DNA of 51,507 nucleotides. It comes from an uncultured Ruminococcus sp. Lineage in GTDB: Bacteria; Bacillota; Clostridia; Oscillospirales; Acutalibacteraceae. The DNA is taken from NCBI GenBank assembly GCA_902786345.1, contig CADACB010000022.1:1-51507 (forward strand). The letters run 5' to 3'. Position 1 is the first letter of the stretch. Every line of letters begins with the position of its first letter. Shown here one piece after another: positions 24,300 through 33,239 of the stretch. Below the pieces are notes generated by a model. It ran no database searches. It had not been told where the DNA came from and worked only from the letters and a program-made list of their open reading frames with translations. The position numbers were made by a program, and so were the translations under genes.

Positions 24300-25526
24300 A
24301 TGGGAGTATTTGAAGAGCTTCAGGAGCGTGGACTAATCGCTCAGACAACAGATGAAAAAGAGATCAGAGAGCTGATTAACAGCGGAAAGGCTGTGTTCTA
24401 TATCGGCTTTGATCCAACAGCAGACAGTCTGCACGTAGGACATTTTATGGCACTCAGCCTAATGAAAAGACTTCAGATGGCAGGTAACAAACCGATAGCA
24501 CTTATCGGCGGAGGGACTGCAATGATCGGAGATCCTTCAGGCAAGACGGATATGCGTAAGATGATGACTCAGGAAACTATTCAGCATAACTGTGAGTGCT
24601 TTAAAAAGCAGATGAGCAGGTTTATTGATTTCTCAGACGGAAAAGCTATGATGGTAAATAATGCGGATTGGCTTTTACAGCTTAACTATGTTGAGCTTCT
24701 GAGAGAGGTAGGAGCTTGCTTTAGTGTTAACCGTATGCTGACTGCGGAATGCTATAAGCAGCGTATGGAAAGAGGACTCAGCTTCCTTGAATTCAATTAT
24801 ATGATAATGCAAAGCTATGACTTTCTTTCACTTTATAAGCGTTTTGGCTGTAATCTTCAATTCGGAGGAGATGATCAGTGGAGCAATATGCTTGGCGGTA
24901 CAGAACTTATAAGAAGAAAGCTTGGCAAGGATTCATATGCGATGACAATAAATCTTCTGCTCAATTCAGAGGGCAAGAAGATGGGCAAGACTGAGAAAGG
25001 TGCAGTATGGCTTGATGCGGAAAAAACAAGTCCGTTTGAATTTTTCCAGTACTGGAGAAATGTTGCAGACAGTGATGTTATAAAGTGTCTGAAAATGCTC
25101 ACGTTTGTATCTATGGAGCAGATAAAAGAGCTTGAAAAACTGGAGGGCAGTGAGCTTAATAAGGCTAAGGAACTGCTTGCCTTTGAACTGACAAAGCTTG
25201 TTCACGGCGAGGAAGAAGCAAATAAGGCACTGGAAGGTGCAAGAGCACTGTTTTCAAGTAAATCGGATACAAACAATATGCCATCAAGCGAGCTTGACGC
25301 AACAACTTTTACAGATGATAAAATAGGTCTTATTGAGCTTCTTTCTGCAACAAAGCTTGTACCTTCAAAGGCAGAAGCAAGACGCCTTATACAACAGGGT
25401 GGAATTTCTGTTGATGACGAAAAAATCACTGATGTAAAGGCTGAAATAAGCAAAGATTCTTTTGCAAAGGGCTATGTGATTATAAAAAAGGGCAAAAAGG
25501 TATTTCATAAGGCAATTCTCAAGTAA
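24300..25526 (+). CDS. tyrS: Tyrosyl-tRNA synthetase
   Basis: 408 residues, class I synthetase. HIGH-type motif HVGH (45-48), KMSKS-type KMGKT (227-231), Tyr-site strings FNYMIMQSYDF and GGDDQWSN, and an S4 RNA-binding domain at the C-terminus (about 340-400; TKLVPSKAEARRLIQQGG). It charges tRNA-Tyr. AAAGGA precedes ATG by about 10 nt. It is controlled by the T-box leader and is followed 22 bp later by nusB. Confidence 0.97.
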   Translation: MGVFEELQERGLIAQTTDEKEIRELINSGKAVFYIGFDPTADSLHVGHFMALSLMKRLQMAGNKPIALIGGGTAMIGDPSGKTDMRKMMTQETIQHNCECFKKQMSRFIDFSDGKAMMVNNADWLLQLNYVELLREVGACFSVNRMLTAECYKQRMERGLSFLEFNYMIMQSYDFLSLYKRFGCNLQFGGDDQWSNMLGGTELIRRKLGKDSYAMTINLLLNSEGKKMGKTEKGAVWLDAEKTSPFEFFQYWRNVADSDVIKCLKMLTFVSMEQIKELEKLEGSELNKAKELLAFELTKLVHGEEEANKALEGARALFSSKSDTNNMPSSELDATTFTDDKIGLIELLSATKLVPSKAEARRLIQQGGISVDDEKITDVKAEISKDSFAKGYVIIKKGKKVFHKAILK

Positions 25527-25548
25527 TATGTGATTGAGGGGATTAGAT

Positions 25549-25989
25549 ATGGATCGTTCAAATAACAAGAATAAATCTCTGAGCCGTCACGAAGAAAGAC
25601 AGCAGGCACTTGATTTTGTGTTTGAAAGTATGTTTCGTGATGATGAAATGCAGGATGCTTTTGATGATGCATTTGATGCACGTGACACACAGGTCGGAGA
25701 ATATGCTCAGCTGATAATCAGCGGTGTAAGAGAAAAGCTTGAAGAAATTGACAGTCTTATAGAGAAAAATCTTAAGGGCTGGAAGAAAAACAGGATCTCT
25801 AAAATATCTCTTACAATACTTAGGATCGCTGTTTTTGAAATTCTGTATGTTGAGGATGTTCCTGTAAGTGTATCTATAAACGAGGCTGTAGAGCTGGCAA
25901 AAAGCTATGCCACCGCTGATGACGGTTCATTTGTAAACGGCGTTCTGGGTTCGGTGGCAAAAAGCCTGAACAAAAGCGGTGATAAATAA
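25549..25989 (+). CDS. nusB: Transcription antitermination factor NusB
   Basis: 146 residues, all-helical NusB fold: SRHEERQQALDFVFE at the N-terminus and the C-terminal ILRIAVFEILYVEDVPVSVS, INEAVELAKSYA. With NusE/S10 it binds boxA RNA in rRNA operons. GAGGGG lies 8 nt before ATG 25549; the in-frame TTG 25534 comes before that site. Its stop overlaps the next start (TAATG). Confidence 0.93.
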   Translation: MDRSNNKNKSLSRHEERQQALDFVFESMFRDDEMQDAFDDAFDARDTQVGEYAQLIISGVREKLEEIDSLIEKNLKGWKKNRISKISLTILRIAVFEILYVEDVPVSVSINEAVELAKSYATADDGSFVNGVLGSVAKSLNKSGDK

Positions 25990-26939
25990 TGCCTTATTAT
26001 CTGGGAATTGACACCAGCAACTATACGACCTCGGCAGCATTGTATTCTCCCGAAAAGGGTGTGGTACATAAAAAAAAGCTGCTGCCGGTCAAAAAGGGCG
26101 AGTGTGGATTAAGACAGAGTGATGCTGTGTTTCATCACGTACAGCAGCTTCCCGGTATAATTGAAGAGCTTTTTTCAGAGTTTGAAGGTGAAATAACCGC
26201 CATAGGTGTATCTTCTGTGCCAAGAGATGCTGAAAACTCATATATGCCCTGCTTTACGGTGGGGCTCAGCACAGCAAGAATACTTTCAAAGACTTTAAAA
26301 GTGCCGCTTTATACCTTTTCACATCAGAGCGGACATATAGCTGCGGCTGTTTTTTCTGCCGGATGTACCGGATTGCTGGGTGAAAGGTTTCTTGCATTTC
26401 ACGTGTCAGGCGGAACAACTGAAGCTGTTATTGCAGAACCTCATCCCGAAAGGGTTATAAGTGAAACAATTGCTGCTAAAACTCTTGATCTGAATGCAGG
26501 TCAGCTGATAGACAGAGTCGGGGTTATGCTTGGGCTTGATTTTCCGTGCGGACGTGAGCTTGAACAGCTTGCGCTTAAACACACAGCAAAACTGCCAAGG
26601 ATCAGGGCAACGCTCAAAGATTCTGACTGCTGTATGTCGGGTATAGAAAATATATGCAGAAAAGCATATGAAAACGGTGCTTCAAAAGAAGAAACAGCAG
26701 CATTGTGTCTTGAATATGTTGAAAAAACAATTGAAGAGATGTGTCTGTCACTGCTCAAAAAATTTGGTGATATTCCGGTTGTTTTTGCCGGAGGGGTAAT
26801 GTCGGATGCAATAATAAAAGAAAAGCTTTCAAAAAAAATAAATGCATATTTTGCACTGCCTGAGTTTTCGGCGGATAATGCCGCCGGAACGGCATTTTTG
26901 TGCAGTATTATGCATAAAAATAATAAAGGTGATCAATAA
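25989..26939 (+). CDS. TsaD/Kae1-family paralogue
   Basis: 316 residues of the ASKHA/Kae1 (M22) fold: IDTSNYTTSAAL at the start, metal-ligand string HQSGH, FHVSGGTTE, VFAGGVMS and FSADNAAGTAF near the end, so the two His and the late Asp of TsaD are kept. True TsaD makes the threonylcarbamoyl group of t6A tRNA, is longer (about 335-340), and has VSGGHT where this has VSGGTT. Clostridia often carry such a second copy next to nusB; function unproven. Start and stop overlap nusB and glmM by 1 bp each. Confidence 0.8.
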   Translation: MPYYLGIDTSNYTTSAALYSPEKGVVHKKKLLPVKKGECGLRQSDAVFHHVQQLPGIIEELFSEFEGEITAIGVSSVPRDAENSYMPCFTVGLSTARILSKTLKVPLYTFSHQSGHIAAAVFSAGCTGLLGERFLAFHVSGGTTEAVIAEPHPERVISETIAAKTLDLNAGQLIDRVGVMLGLDFPCGRELEQLALKHTAKLPRIRATLKDSDCCMSGIENICRKAYENGASKEETAALCLEYVEKTIEEMCLSLLKKFGDIPVVFAGGVMSDAIIKEKLSKKINAYFALPEFSADNAAGTAFLCSIMHKNNKGDQ

Positions 26940-28291
26940 TGGGCAGATTATTTGGAACAGACGGAGCAAGGGGTATAGCAAATACCGAGCTTACCTGTGA
27001 GCTTGCAATGAATATCGGAAGAGCGGCTGCAATGGTGCTTACTGACAGCGGTGCAAACAAGCACCCTAAAATACTTATAGGCAAAGATACAAGATTATCA
27101 TCAGATATGCTTGAGGGTGCGCTGATAGCAGGCTTGTGCTCGGTCGGGGCTGATGTTGTTCTGCTTGGTGCAGTTCCCACACCGGCGGTAGCATATCTTA
27201 TAAAAAAGTATAAGGCTGATGCAGGCATTATGATCTCTGCATCACACAATCCTTTTGAGTTTAACGGTATAAAAATATTCTCAAGTGACGGATATAAATT
27301 GCCGGATGCACTTGAATATGAGATCGAGTCTATTGTAATTGATAAAGCAAAGCCTTACTATTCCCCGACAGGAGACGGGCTTGGAAGAGTAAGCCGCGCG
27401 GAAAATGCGGCTGAGGACTATATTGTGCATATAATTGAAACTGTTCCATACAGACTTGACGGTATGAAGATCGCAATTGACTGTTCTAACGGCTCGGCTT
27501 CAACAACAGCACAGCAGCTTTTTACAAGACTTGGCGCACAGTGCCATATGCTAGCTGACAAACCTGACGGTATCAACATAAACGATAACTGTGGATCTAC
27601 ACATCTTGAGAATCTGCAAAGATTTGTTGTTGATAACAAGCTTCAGCTTGGAGTTGCGTTTGACGGAGATGCAGACAGATGTCTTGCAGTTGACGAGAAG
27701 GGTAATGTTATAGACGGCGATTTTATTATGGCAATATGCGCACTTGATCTTGCATCCAGAAAGAAGCTGAGCAAAAATACAGCCGTTGGAACTGTTATGT
27801 CAAATATGGGATTCAGCCGTTTCTGTACTGATAACGGACTCAGATTCGTTTCTACGGATGTGGGTGACAGATATGTTCTTGAAACTATGCTAAGAGAGGG
27901 CTATAATTTCGGTGGTGAACAGTCCGGACACGTGATATTCCTTGATTATGCTACAACCGGCGACGGTCAGCTTACAGCCGCACAATTGTTAAGTCTTGTA
28001 AACAGACGTCAGGCACACCTCTCAAGCATTGCAACACTTATGACGCGTTATCCTCAGGTGCTGATAAATGTAAGAGTGAGCAGCGAAGGAAAGCTTCAGT
28101 TCTATACTAATCAGGACATCAGAAATAAGATAGAGGATGTAAAGAATCAGCTTGGTGAGGACGGCAGAATTCTTGTCAGACTTTCCGGAACAGAGCCGCT
28201 TGTAAGAGTTATGCTTGAAGGAATTGATAAAGAGCTTATAACCCGTCTTGCAAATGAGACTGCAGATCTTATAAAGGAAAAAATCGGCTGA
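26939..28291 (+). CDS. glmM: Phosphoglucosamine mutase
   Basis: 450 residues. RLFGTDGARG at the N-terminus, phospho-Ser102 in ISASHNPFEFNG, metal-binding DGDADRC, sugar-binding GEQSGH, and phosphate-binding RLSGTEPLVRVM at the C-terminus: all four domains are complete. It converts glucosamine-6-P to glucosamine-1-P for UDP-GlcNAc and cell-wall synthesis. ATG overlaps the previous stop. No terminator was obvious after it. Confidence 0.97.
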   Translation: MGRLFGTDGARGIANTELTCELAMNIGRAAAMVLTDSGANKHPKILIGKDTRLSSDMLEGALIAGLCSVGADVVLLGAVPTPAVAYLIKKYKADAGIMISASHNPFEFNGIKIFSSDGYKLPDALEYEIESIVIDKAKPYYSPTGDGLGRVSRAENAAEDYIVHIIETVPYRLDGMKIAIDCSNGSASTTAQQLFTRLGAQCHMLADKPDGININDNCGSTHLENLQRFVVDNKLQLGVAFDGDADRCLAVDEKGNVIDGDFIMAICALDLASRKKLSKNTAVGTVMSNMGFSRFCTDNGLRFVSTDVGDRYVLETMLREGYNFGGEQSGHVIFLDYATTGDGQLTAAQLLSLVNRRQAHLSSIATLMTRYPQVLINVRVSSEGKLQFYTNQDIRNKIEDVKNQLGEDGRILVRLSGTEPLVRVMLEGIDKELITRLANETADLIKEKIG

Positions 28292-28368
28292 ATCTATATA
28301 TAGTATACAATTGTTGATATTGCACAAAATATATTTAAAAATAATTTAAAAAATCTCATACTATAATT

Positions 28369-28397
28369 TTGGTATTTATATTTTTGTGTGATATAAT
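28369..28397 (+). promoter_or_regulatory. Sigma-A promoter of the glycosyltransferase gene
   Basis: TTGGTA, 17-nt spacer, TATAAT, with TGTGTGA before the -10. Confidence 0.6.
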
Positions 28398-28427
28398 AAT
28401 TACAATAATGATAAGGGAGCTTTGCTT

Positions 28428-29384
28428 ATGGCAAATGTTGATTTATCTGTAATTATTCCTTCAAAAAATAATAAAAATAAAATCATAGAGCTGATACGTA
28501 ATATCTCCGCTGAATTAAAGGATAAAGAGGTTGAGTTTATAATTATTGATATGAACTCTTCAGATAATACCGTTATTTCCGCCCTTGAAGAGATAAAGAA
28601 GCTTAACCTTCGGGGATGTGTTATACAAAGCGGAGGAGGGAATATGAGCTCTGCTCTCAATACGGGAATATATAAATCAGAAGGTGAATATATTACCTTT
28701 GTATTTCCCGGCAGACTTTATAAAAGTTATATTCCGGATTACATAAAAGCGGCTGAGAAAAAACGGTCTGACTTTGTTTTTGCTGTTCCTTCGACTGATA
28801 ATGAGATGAATAAACAGACAATCGAAAGACTGAAAAATACCGAAAGCGGATATATTTCGGGCAGGGAACTGCTTTGCGAGCTTATAAAGTCCAGATTGTA
28901 TTTTGAATTCACAGCTATACTTTTAAGACGTGAGTTCCTTTTTGATAACCACATAAAATTTTATGAGGACTGTAACTACGGCTATATTGAGGCGTTTATA
29001 TATAATGTGCTTTTGGGAGATCCGATGACTTCGTGCCCGGATACAATCCTTGAACGTGACATCAGCGTCCAGAATTCCGATACAGTGCCAAATTCAGGGT
29101 GTTACGGTCGAATAGAGGCAATGCTTAAGGTATATGAAAATTGTATCCTTACACATAACTCTGACAAGGAGCTTAATGATCTGTTTGAATACAGAAAGCT
29201 TCCGTCTGTTGTAATGTCGGTTGTAGATATACTTAAAAAAGAGAATTTCAGCTATAGTGCAATCAAGAAATCTTTGAAGCAAAAAGGCTATGACAAGCTC
29301 CTAAAGGTGTCTGTTCGCACACCTAAAACACTGAGAAAAAAGATATTTGTTTGGAAGACAGTTCCGTGGATGTATAATCCCTGA
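28428..29384 (+). CDS. Family 2 glycosyltransferase
   Basis: 318 residues. GT-A start LSVIIPSKNNKNKI, then EFIIIDMNSSDNT (the nucleotide-binding region), GGGNMSSALNTGIYKSEGEY, and a C-terminal part of unknown fold ending VWKTVPWMYNP. No membrane helices. The usual DxD is not plain: the expected spot reads VFPGRLYK, so metal binding or activity may be altered. It probably transfers a sugar to an envelope polymer. AAGGGAG lies 8 nt before ATG 28428. Single-gene unit with its own promoter and terminator. Confidence 0.75.
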   Translation: MANVDLSVIIPSKNNKNKIIELIRNISAELKDKEVEFIIIDMNSSDNTVISALEEIKKLNLRGCVIQSGGGNMSSALNTGIYKSEGEYITFVFPGRLYKSYIPDYIKAAEKKRSDFVFAVPSTDNEMNKQTIERLKNTESGYISGRELLCELIKSRLYFEFTAILLRREFLFDNHIKFYEDCNYGYIEAFIYNVLLGDPMTSCPDTILERDISVQNSDTVPNSGCYGRIEAMLKVYENCILTHNSDKELNDLFEYRKLPSVVMSVVDILKKENFSYSAIKKSLKQKGYDKLLKVSVRTPKTLRKKIFVWKTVPWMYNP

Positions 29385-29395
29385 ATTGGTTTTTT

Positions 29396-29425
29396 AAAGA
29401 ACCGCTTTGATGCGGTTCTTTTTTT
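29396..29425 (+). terminator. Terminator of the glycosyltransferase gene
   Basis: AAAGAACCGC, loop TTTGAT, GCGGTTCTTT followed by more T. Confidence 0.92.
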
Positions 29426-29444
29426 GAAAGTATTATAAAAATGC

Positions 29445-29473
29445 TTGCAAAAGTAAATTATGTGTGTTATAAT
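29445..29473 (+). promoter_or_regulatory. Sigma-A promoter of rpsO
   Basis: TTGCAA, 17-nt spacer, TATAAT with ATGTGTGT before it. It is nearly the same design as the rpmE promoter. Confidence 0.75.
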
Positions 29474-29479
29474 CTGAAA

Positions 29480-29570
29480 TGTTGATGCCCCGTTCCCGGT
29501 GTAAGGATTAAGCCCTGATCGGGAGTCCACAGCCTTTAACTGAGAATGAGGGTTTGACAAATTTATTATA
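29480..29570 (+). promoter_or_regulatory. Candidate S15-binding leader of rpsO
   Basis: The leader can pair TCCCG (about 29494) with CGGGA (about 29520), and AAGCCCT with AGGGTTT, as alternative or pseudoknotted helices. rpsO messages in many bacteria are self-regulated by S15 through such leaders. No family signature was recognised by eye. Confidence 0.35.
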
Positions 29571-29583
29571 AAGGTGGATAAAA

Positions 29584-29847
29584 ATGCTTAAGTCAGAAAA
29601 GGATGCTATCATCAAAGAGTATGCAACACATGAGGGCGATACAGGTTCTCCTGAGGTACAGATTGCACTTCTCTCAAAGAGAATCAGCGATCTTACTGAG
29701 CACCTTAAAACCCACAAAAAGGATCATCACTCAAGACGCGGTCTTTTCAAAATGATCGGTCAGAGAAGAAGTCTTCTCAACTATCTTATTAAGGTTGATA
29801 TTGAGCGTTATCGTTCAATCATTGCAAGACTTGGTATCCGTAAGTAA
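29584..29847 (+). CDS. rpsO: 30S ribosomal protein S15
   Basis: 87 residues, typical length and sequence: [37 protein letters not shown], and a basic C-terminus. It binds 16S rRNA helices 20-22 early in 30S assembly. AAGGTGG lies 8 nt before ATG. A hairpin terminator follows and pnp is next, the usual rpsO-pnp order. Confidence 0.97.
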   Translation: MLKSEKDAIIKEYATHEGDTGSPEVQIALLSKRISDLTEHLKTHKKDHHSRRGLFKMIGQRRSLLNYLIKVDIERYRSIIARLGIRK

Positions 29848-29862
29848 GCAACTGTTTCGGGG

Positions 29863-29890
29863 CAGTCTGTTATTTTGCAGACTGCCTTCT
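29863..29890 (+). terminator. Terminator after rpsO
   Basis: Nine-bp perfect stem GGCAGTCTG/CAGACTGCC followed by TTCTT. The weak U-tract may allow some read-through to pnp. Confidence 0.6.
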
Positions 29891-30089
29891 TAACATTATT
29901 TCAGGCTTCCGGTTTTTTGTTTTCAGTGACTTTTACTATTATTACTTTAACAATAAACATTGTCAGGTCTTTGACTCGACACCTGTTGTATAGGAATCTT
30001 TTTTCCGATGTTTTAAAAATAGTATTGCCGGAAATAATAGAATTAACTTGCGTTAATGCCGAAAGTCTGACAAGCTGGCTTGATTTTTT

Positions 30090-30119
30090 TTGTGGATAGC
30101 TATGTATGTTTACTATAAT
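30090..30119 (+). promoter_or_regulatory. Promoter of pnp
   Basis: TTGTGG, 18-nt spacer, TATAAT. It leaves a leader of about 185 nt. Confidence 0.5.
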
Positions 30120-30246
30120 GCGGTAAGCAGAAACTAAACTTTGGAAAACAGGATATTCTGTGGGATTTCCTGAAGACAGGCTGAGATATTAGCGGTTTTT
30201 TCGGATTTTAGCAGTGAAACGAGAAAACAGAACCGAACACTGTTTT

Positions 30247-30267
30247 CCGGTTTAATTGCTAAACCGG
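30247..30267 (+). other. Leader hairpin before pnp
   Basis: CCGGTTTA, loop ATTGC, TAAACCGG, 45 bases before the pnp ATG. E. coli pnp controls its own message through a cleaved leader stem; a like role here is conjecture. Confidence 0.45.
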
Positions 30268-30311
30268 GATTCCGCTTCAAAAAATAAATTAAAATTAACG
30301 GAGGTTCAGTT

Positions 30312-32495
30312 ATGTTTGAAAATTTCAGAACATTTGAAACGGAATTTGCAGGCAGACCGCTTGTTGTAGAAACAGGTAAAATGACACAGCTTGCAAATGG
30401 CGCGTGTCTTGTTCGCTACGGCGAAACAGTAGTGCACGTTGCAGTTACCGCTGCGGCAAAGCCGAGAGAGGGAGTGGATTTCTTTCCGCTTTCAGTAGAT
30501 TTTGAGGAAAAACAGTATGCAATGGGCAAGATACCCGGCGGCTTCGGAAAAAGAGAGGGCAGACCTTCCGAAAAGGCAATACTCGTTTCAAGAGTTATTG
30601 ACCGTCCTATCCGTCCGTTGTTCCCAAAGGATATGAGAAATGATGTTTCCATTGTTTGTACGGTTATGGCATATGATCCCGATTGTCTGCCGGAGATTGC
30701 AGCAATGGTAGGTACATCAATTGCACTCAGTATTTCGGATGTACCGTGGAACGGTCCTATTTCAGCGGTTTCTGTAGGTCTTGTAGATGATGAGTTTGTT
30801 ATTAACCCCACAAAGGAACAGCGTGAGGTTTCAAGAATGGCAGTTACCGTTGCTTCAACCGACAGCCGTATCGCAATGATTGAGGCAGGTGCTGATATTA
30901 TACCTGATGACGTTATGTATAACGGTATTATGGCAGGTCACGAGGCTAACCAGTCTATAATTGAATTTATTAAGGGTATACAGAAAGAAATTGGTAAGGC
31001 TAAGTTTGAATATCCAAGCAATGAGCCTGATCCAGAAATGCTTGAGGCTATAAAGTCATTTGCAATTGATGATATAAGAGCAGCTCTTGATACTGATGAC
31101 AAGAAGGTTCGTGACGAAAGACTTAAGCCGATATATGATGCTGTTCACGAAAAATTCGATGAGATATATCCTGATCAGGCAGAAAAAATAGATGACTGCC
31201 TTTATAAGACACAGAAGTTCATTGTTCGCCGCTGGCTGCTTGATGAGCAGAAGCGTGTTGACGGCAGAAAGATGGATCAGATGCGCCCGCTGGCTTCTGA
31301 GGTAGGAATTCTTCCAAGAGTTCACGGATCAGGTCTTTTCACAAGAGGTCAGACACAGGTGCTTACAATTACAACACTGGGTTCAATAAGCGACCAGCAG
31401 ACTCTTGACGGTATTGATGACCAGTCATCAAAGAGATATATTCATCATTATAATTTTCCGTCATATTCCGTTGGTGAGACAAAACCTTCAAGAGGTCCGG
31501 GCAGACGTGAGATAGGACACGGTGCGCTTGCAGAGCGTGCTCTTGTTCCTGTAATTCCTTCTGTTGAAGAGTTCCCGTATACAATTCGTCTTGTTTCTGA
31601 GATACTTTCATCAAACGGTTCAACATCACAGGGCTCTATCTGCGGTTCAACACTGTCTCTTATGGATGCAGGTGTTCCGATAAAAGCACCTGTTGCGGGT
31701 ATTTCCTGTGGTCTTATCACAGAAGGCGATCGTTGGATGACAATGGTAGATATTCAGGGACTTGAAGATTTCTTCGGTGATATGGACTTCAAGGTTGCAG
31801 GTACACACGAGGGTATTACGGCAATTCAGATGGATCTTAAGATCAGCGGTCTTACACCTGAGATGGTTAAAGAGGCACTCTATAAAACCCATAAGGCACG
31901 TGATTACATTCTTGATGAGGTTATGCTTAAGGCAATACCTGAACCAAGAAAAGAACTGTCAAAATATGCACCCAAGATGCTGTCAACAGTTATACCTGTG
32001 GATAAAATCCGTGAGGTTATCGGTTCAGGCGGAAAGGTAATACAGAAGATCTGTGCAGAATGTGATGTAAAGATCGACATTGAAGAGGATGGTCACGTAT
32101 TCGTAAGCGGACTTGATCTTGATAACTGCAAGAGAGCAATGACTATTGTTGATACCATTGTATGTGATCCCGAGCCTGGTGCAATATATAAAGGCAAGGT
32201 TACAAGACTTATGGATTTTGGTGCATTTGTAGAGATAGCTCCCGGAAAAGAAGGTCTTTGCCATATTTCACAGCTTGATGTCAAGCGTACTGAAAAAGTA
32301 ACCGATGTTGTTAATGTTGATGATATAATCATTGTTAAGGTGCTTGATATAGACGATAAGGGAAGACTTAACCTCTCACGCAGAGAAGCTCTTATAGAGG
32401 TTGAAGGTCTTACACCTGAAAACGATCTTCCGCCACGCCGTCAGTCAGGACCAAAAAATAATTTCCATAGAAATAATGACTTCAGAAGAAACTGA
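30312..32495 (+). CDS. pnp: Polynucleotide phosphorylase
   Basis: 727 residues: two RNase PH domains (about 10-140 and 305-455) joined by a helical linker, a KH domain (GSGGKVIQKI near 578) and an S1 domain (GKVTRLMDFGAFVEI near 630-695), then a basic tail (RRQSGPKNNFHRNN). It degrades RNA 3' to 5' with phosphate. GGAGG lies 7 nt before ATG. A strong terminator follows. Confidence 0.97.
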   Translation: MFENFRTFETEFAGRPLVVETGKMTQLANGACLVRYGETVVHVAVTAAAKPREGVDFFPLSVDFEEKQYAMGKIPGGFGKREGRPSEKAILVSRVIDRPIRPLFPKDMRNDVSIVCTVMAYDPDCLPEIAAMVGTSIALSISDVPWNGPISAVSVGLVDDEFVINPTKEQREVSRMAVTVASTDSRIAMIEAGADIIPDDVMYNGIMAGHEANQSIIEFIKGIQKEIGKAKFEYPSNEPDPEMLEAIKSFAIDDIRAALDTDDKKVRDERLKPIYDAVHEKFDEIYPDQAEKIDDCLYKTQKFIVRRWLLDEQKRVDGRKMDQMRPLASEVGILPRVHGSGLFTRGQTQVLTITTLGSISDQQTLDGIDDQSSKRYIHHYNFPSYSVGETKPSRGPGRREIGHGALAERALVPVIPSVEEFPYTIRLVSEILSSNGSTSQGSICGSTLSLMDAGVPIKAPVAGISCGLITEGDRWMTMVDIQGLEDFFGDMDFKVAGTHEGITAIQMDLKISGLTPEMVKEALYKTHKARDYILDEVMLKAIPEPRKELSKYAPKMLSTVIPVDKIREVIGSGGKVIQKICAECDVKIDIEEDGHVFVSGLDLDNCKRAMTIVDTIVCDPEPGAIYKGKVTRLMDFGAFVEIAPGKEGLCHISQLDVKRTEKVTDVVNVDDIIIVKVLDIDDKGRLNLSRREALIEVEGLTPENDLPPRRQSGPKNNFHRNNDFRRN

Positions 32496-32502
32496 AGCCG
32501 GT

Positions 32503-32536
32503 AAAAATCAGAGGATTTAAATATCCTCTGATTTTT
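32503..32536 (+). terminator. Terminator of pnp
   Basis: AAAAATCAGAGGAT pairs with ATCCTCTGATTTTT; perfect 14-bp symmetry with a T run. Confidence 0.92.
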
Positions 32537-32549
32537 GTTTATAAAACAC

Positions 32550-32578
32550 TTGAATAATAAATAAGATTTTGTTAAAAT
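32550..32578 (+). promoter_or_regulatory. Sigma-A promoter of the flavin reductase operon
   Basis: TTGAAT, 17-nt spacer, TAAAAT. Confidence 0.55.
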
Positions 32579-32658
32579 ATACTAAAATAAATTCATACAT
32601 CAGGCTATAATAAAATTTTATATGCTCAATGTATGGTAATAAAACGGAGGTATTGTCA

Positions 32659-33225
32659 ATGAAAAAGAATTTTGGTGCAAAGGCTGTTATAACCCCATTG
32701 CCGGTTTTAATAATAGCAACATATAATGAGGATGGAACAGCCGATGCAATGAATGCCGCCTGGGGCGGACAGTGCGCGGGTAAACACATTGCACTTAATC
32801 TTTCTGCATCACATATCACAACAGATAATATAAAAAGAACCAATGCATTTACAGTAAGCTTTGCAGATAAGAAAAACCTTGTTGCTTCTGATTACGTTGG
32901 TATTGTTTCGGCAAAGGACGAAAAGAATAAGCTTGAAAAAGCAGGTCTTCATACTGTGAAAAGCGAATTTGTTGATGCGCCTGTAATTGAAGAATATCCG
33001 CTTACGATTGAGTGCAAAGTTATTTCTGTAAGAGAAGAGCTTGGTGAAGTAAGAGTAGTGGGTGAAGTTGTCAATATGACAGCAGATGAAGAAATACTTG
33101 ATGAAAACGGAAATATAGATATAGGTAAGCTTGAAGCACTGGTTTATGATTCAGCGTCACATTCTTATCGCGTTGTCGGTGAAAAGGTCGGAAATGCATT
33201 CAAAGATGGTGCTGCATTAAAGTAA
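32659..33225 (+). CDS. Flavin reductase-like FMN-binding protein
   Basis: 188 residues, split-barrel (DIM6/NTAB) family: VITPLPVLIIATYNEDG, AAWGGQCAGKHIALNLS and FTVSFADKKNLVASDYVG are FMN-site strings. Members reduce flavin or unknown electron acceptors. GGAGG lies 10 nt before ATG 32659; the longer frame starts above that site. It is the first of three close genes (gap 14 bp), followed by a Cys-rich protein and a nitroreductase, which suggests a small redox operon. Confidence 0.85.
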   Translation: MKKNFGAKAVITPLPVLIIATYNEDGTADAMNAAWGGQCAGKHIALNLSASHITTDNIKRTNAFTVSFADKKNLVASDYVGIVSAKDEKNKLEKAGLHTVKSEFVDAPVIEEYPLTIECKVISVREELGEVRVVGEVVNMTADEEILDENGNIDIGKLEALVYDSASHSYRVVGEKVGNAFKDGAALK

Positions 33226-33239
33226 ATGGTGAATTTGAT

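Larger units (their letters stand above)
29848..30311. other. rpsO-pnp intergenic region
   Basis: Contains the rpsO hairpin GGCAGTCTG/CAGACTGCC (about 29863-29886) with only a short T stretch, a likely pnp promoter, and a leader hairpin CCGGTTTA/TAAACCGG. A 74-codon ATG frame here has no ribosome site and is rejected. Confidence 0.6.

Noticed and set aside
28022-28327. Minus-strand 101-codon frame over the 3' end of glmM
   Set aside because: It is the shadow of a well-defined gene and has no ribosome site.
29875-30099. 74-codon ATG frame between rpsO and pnp
   Set aside because: It begins inside the rpsO terminator arm and has no ribosome site.
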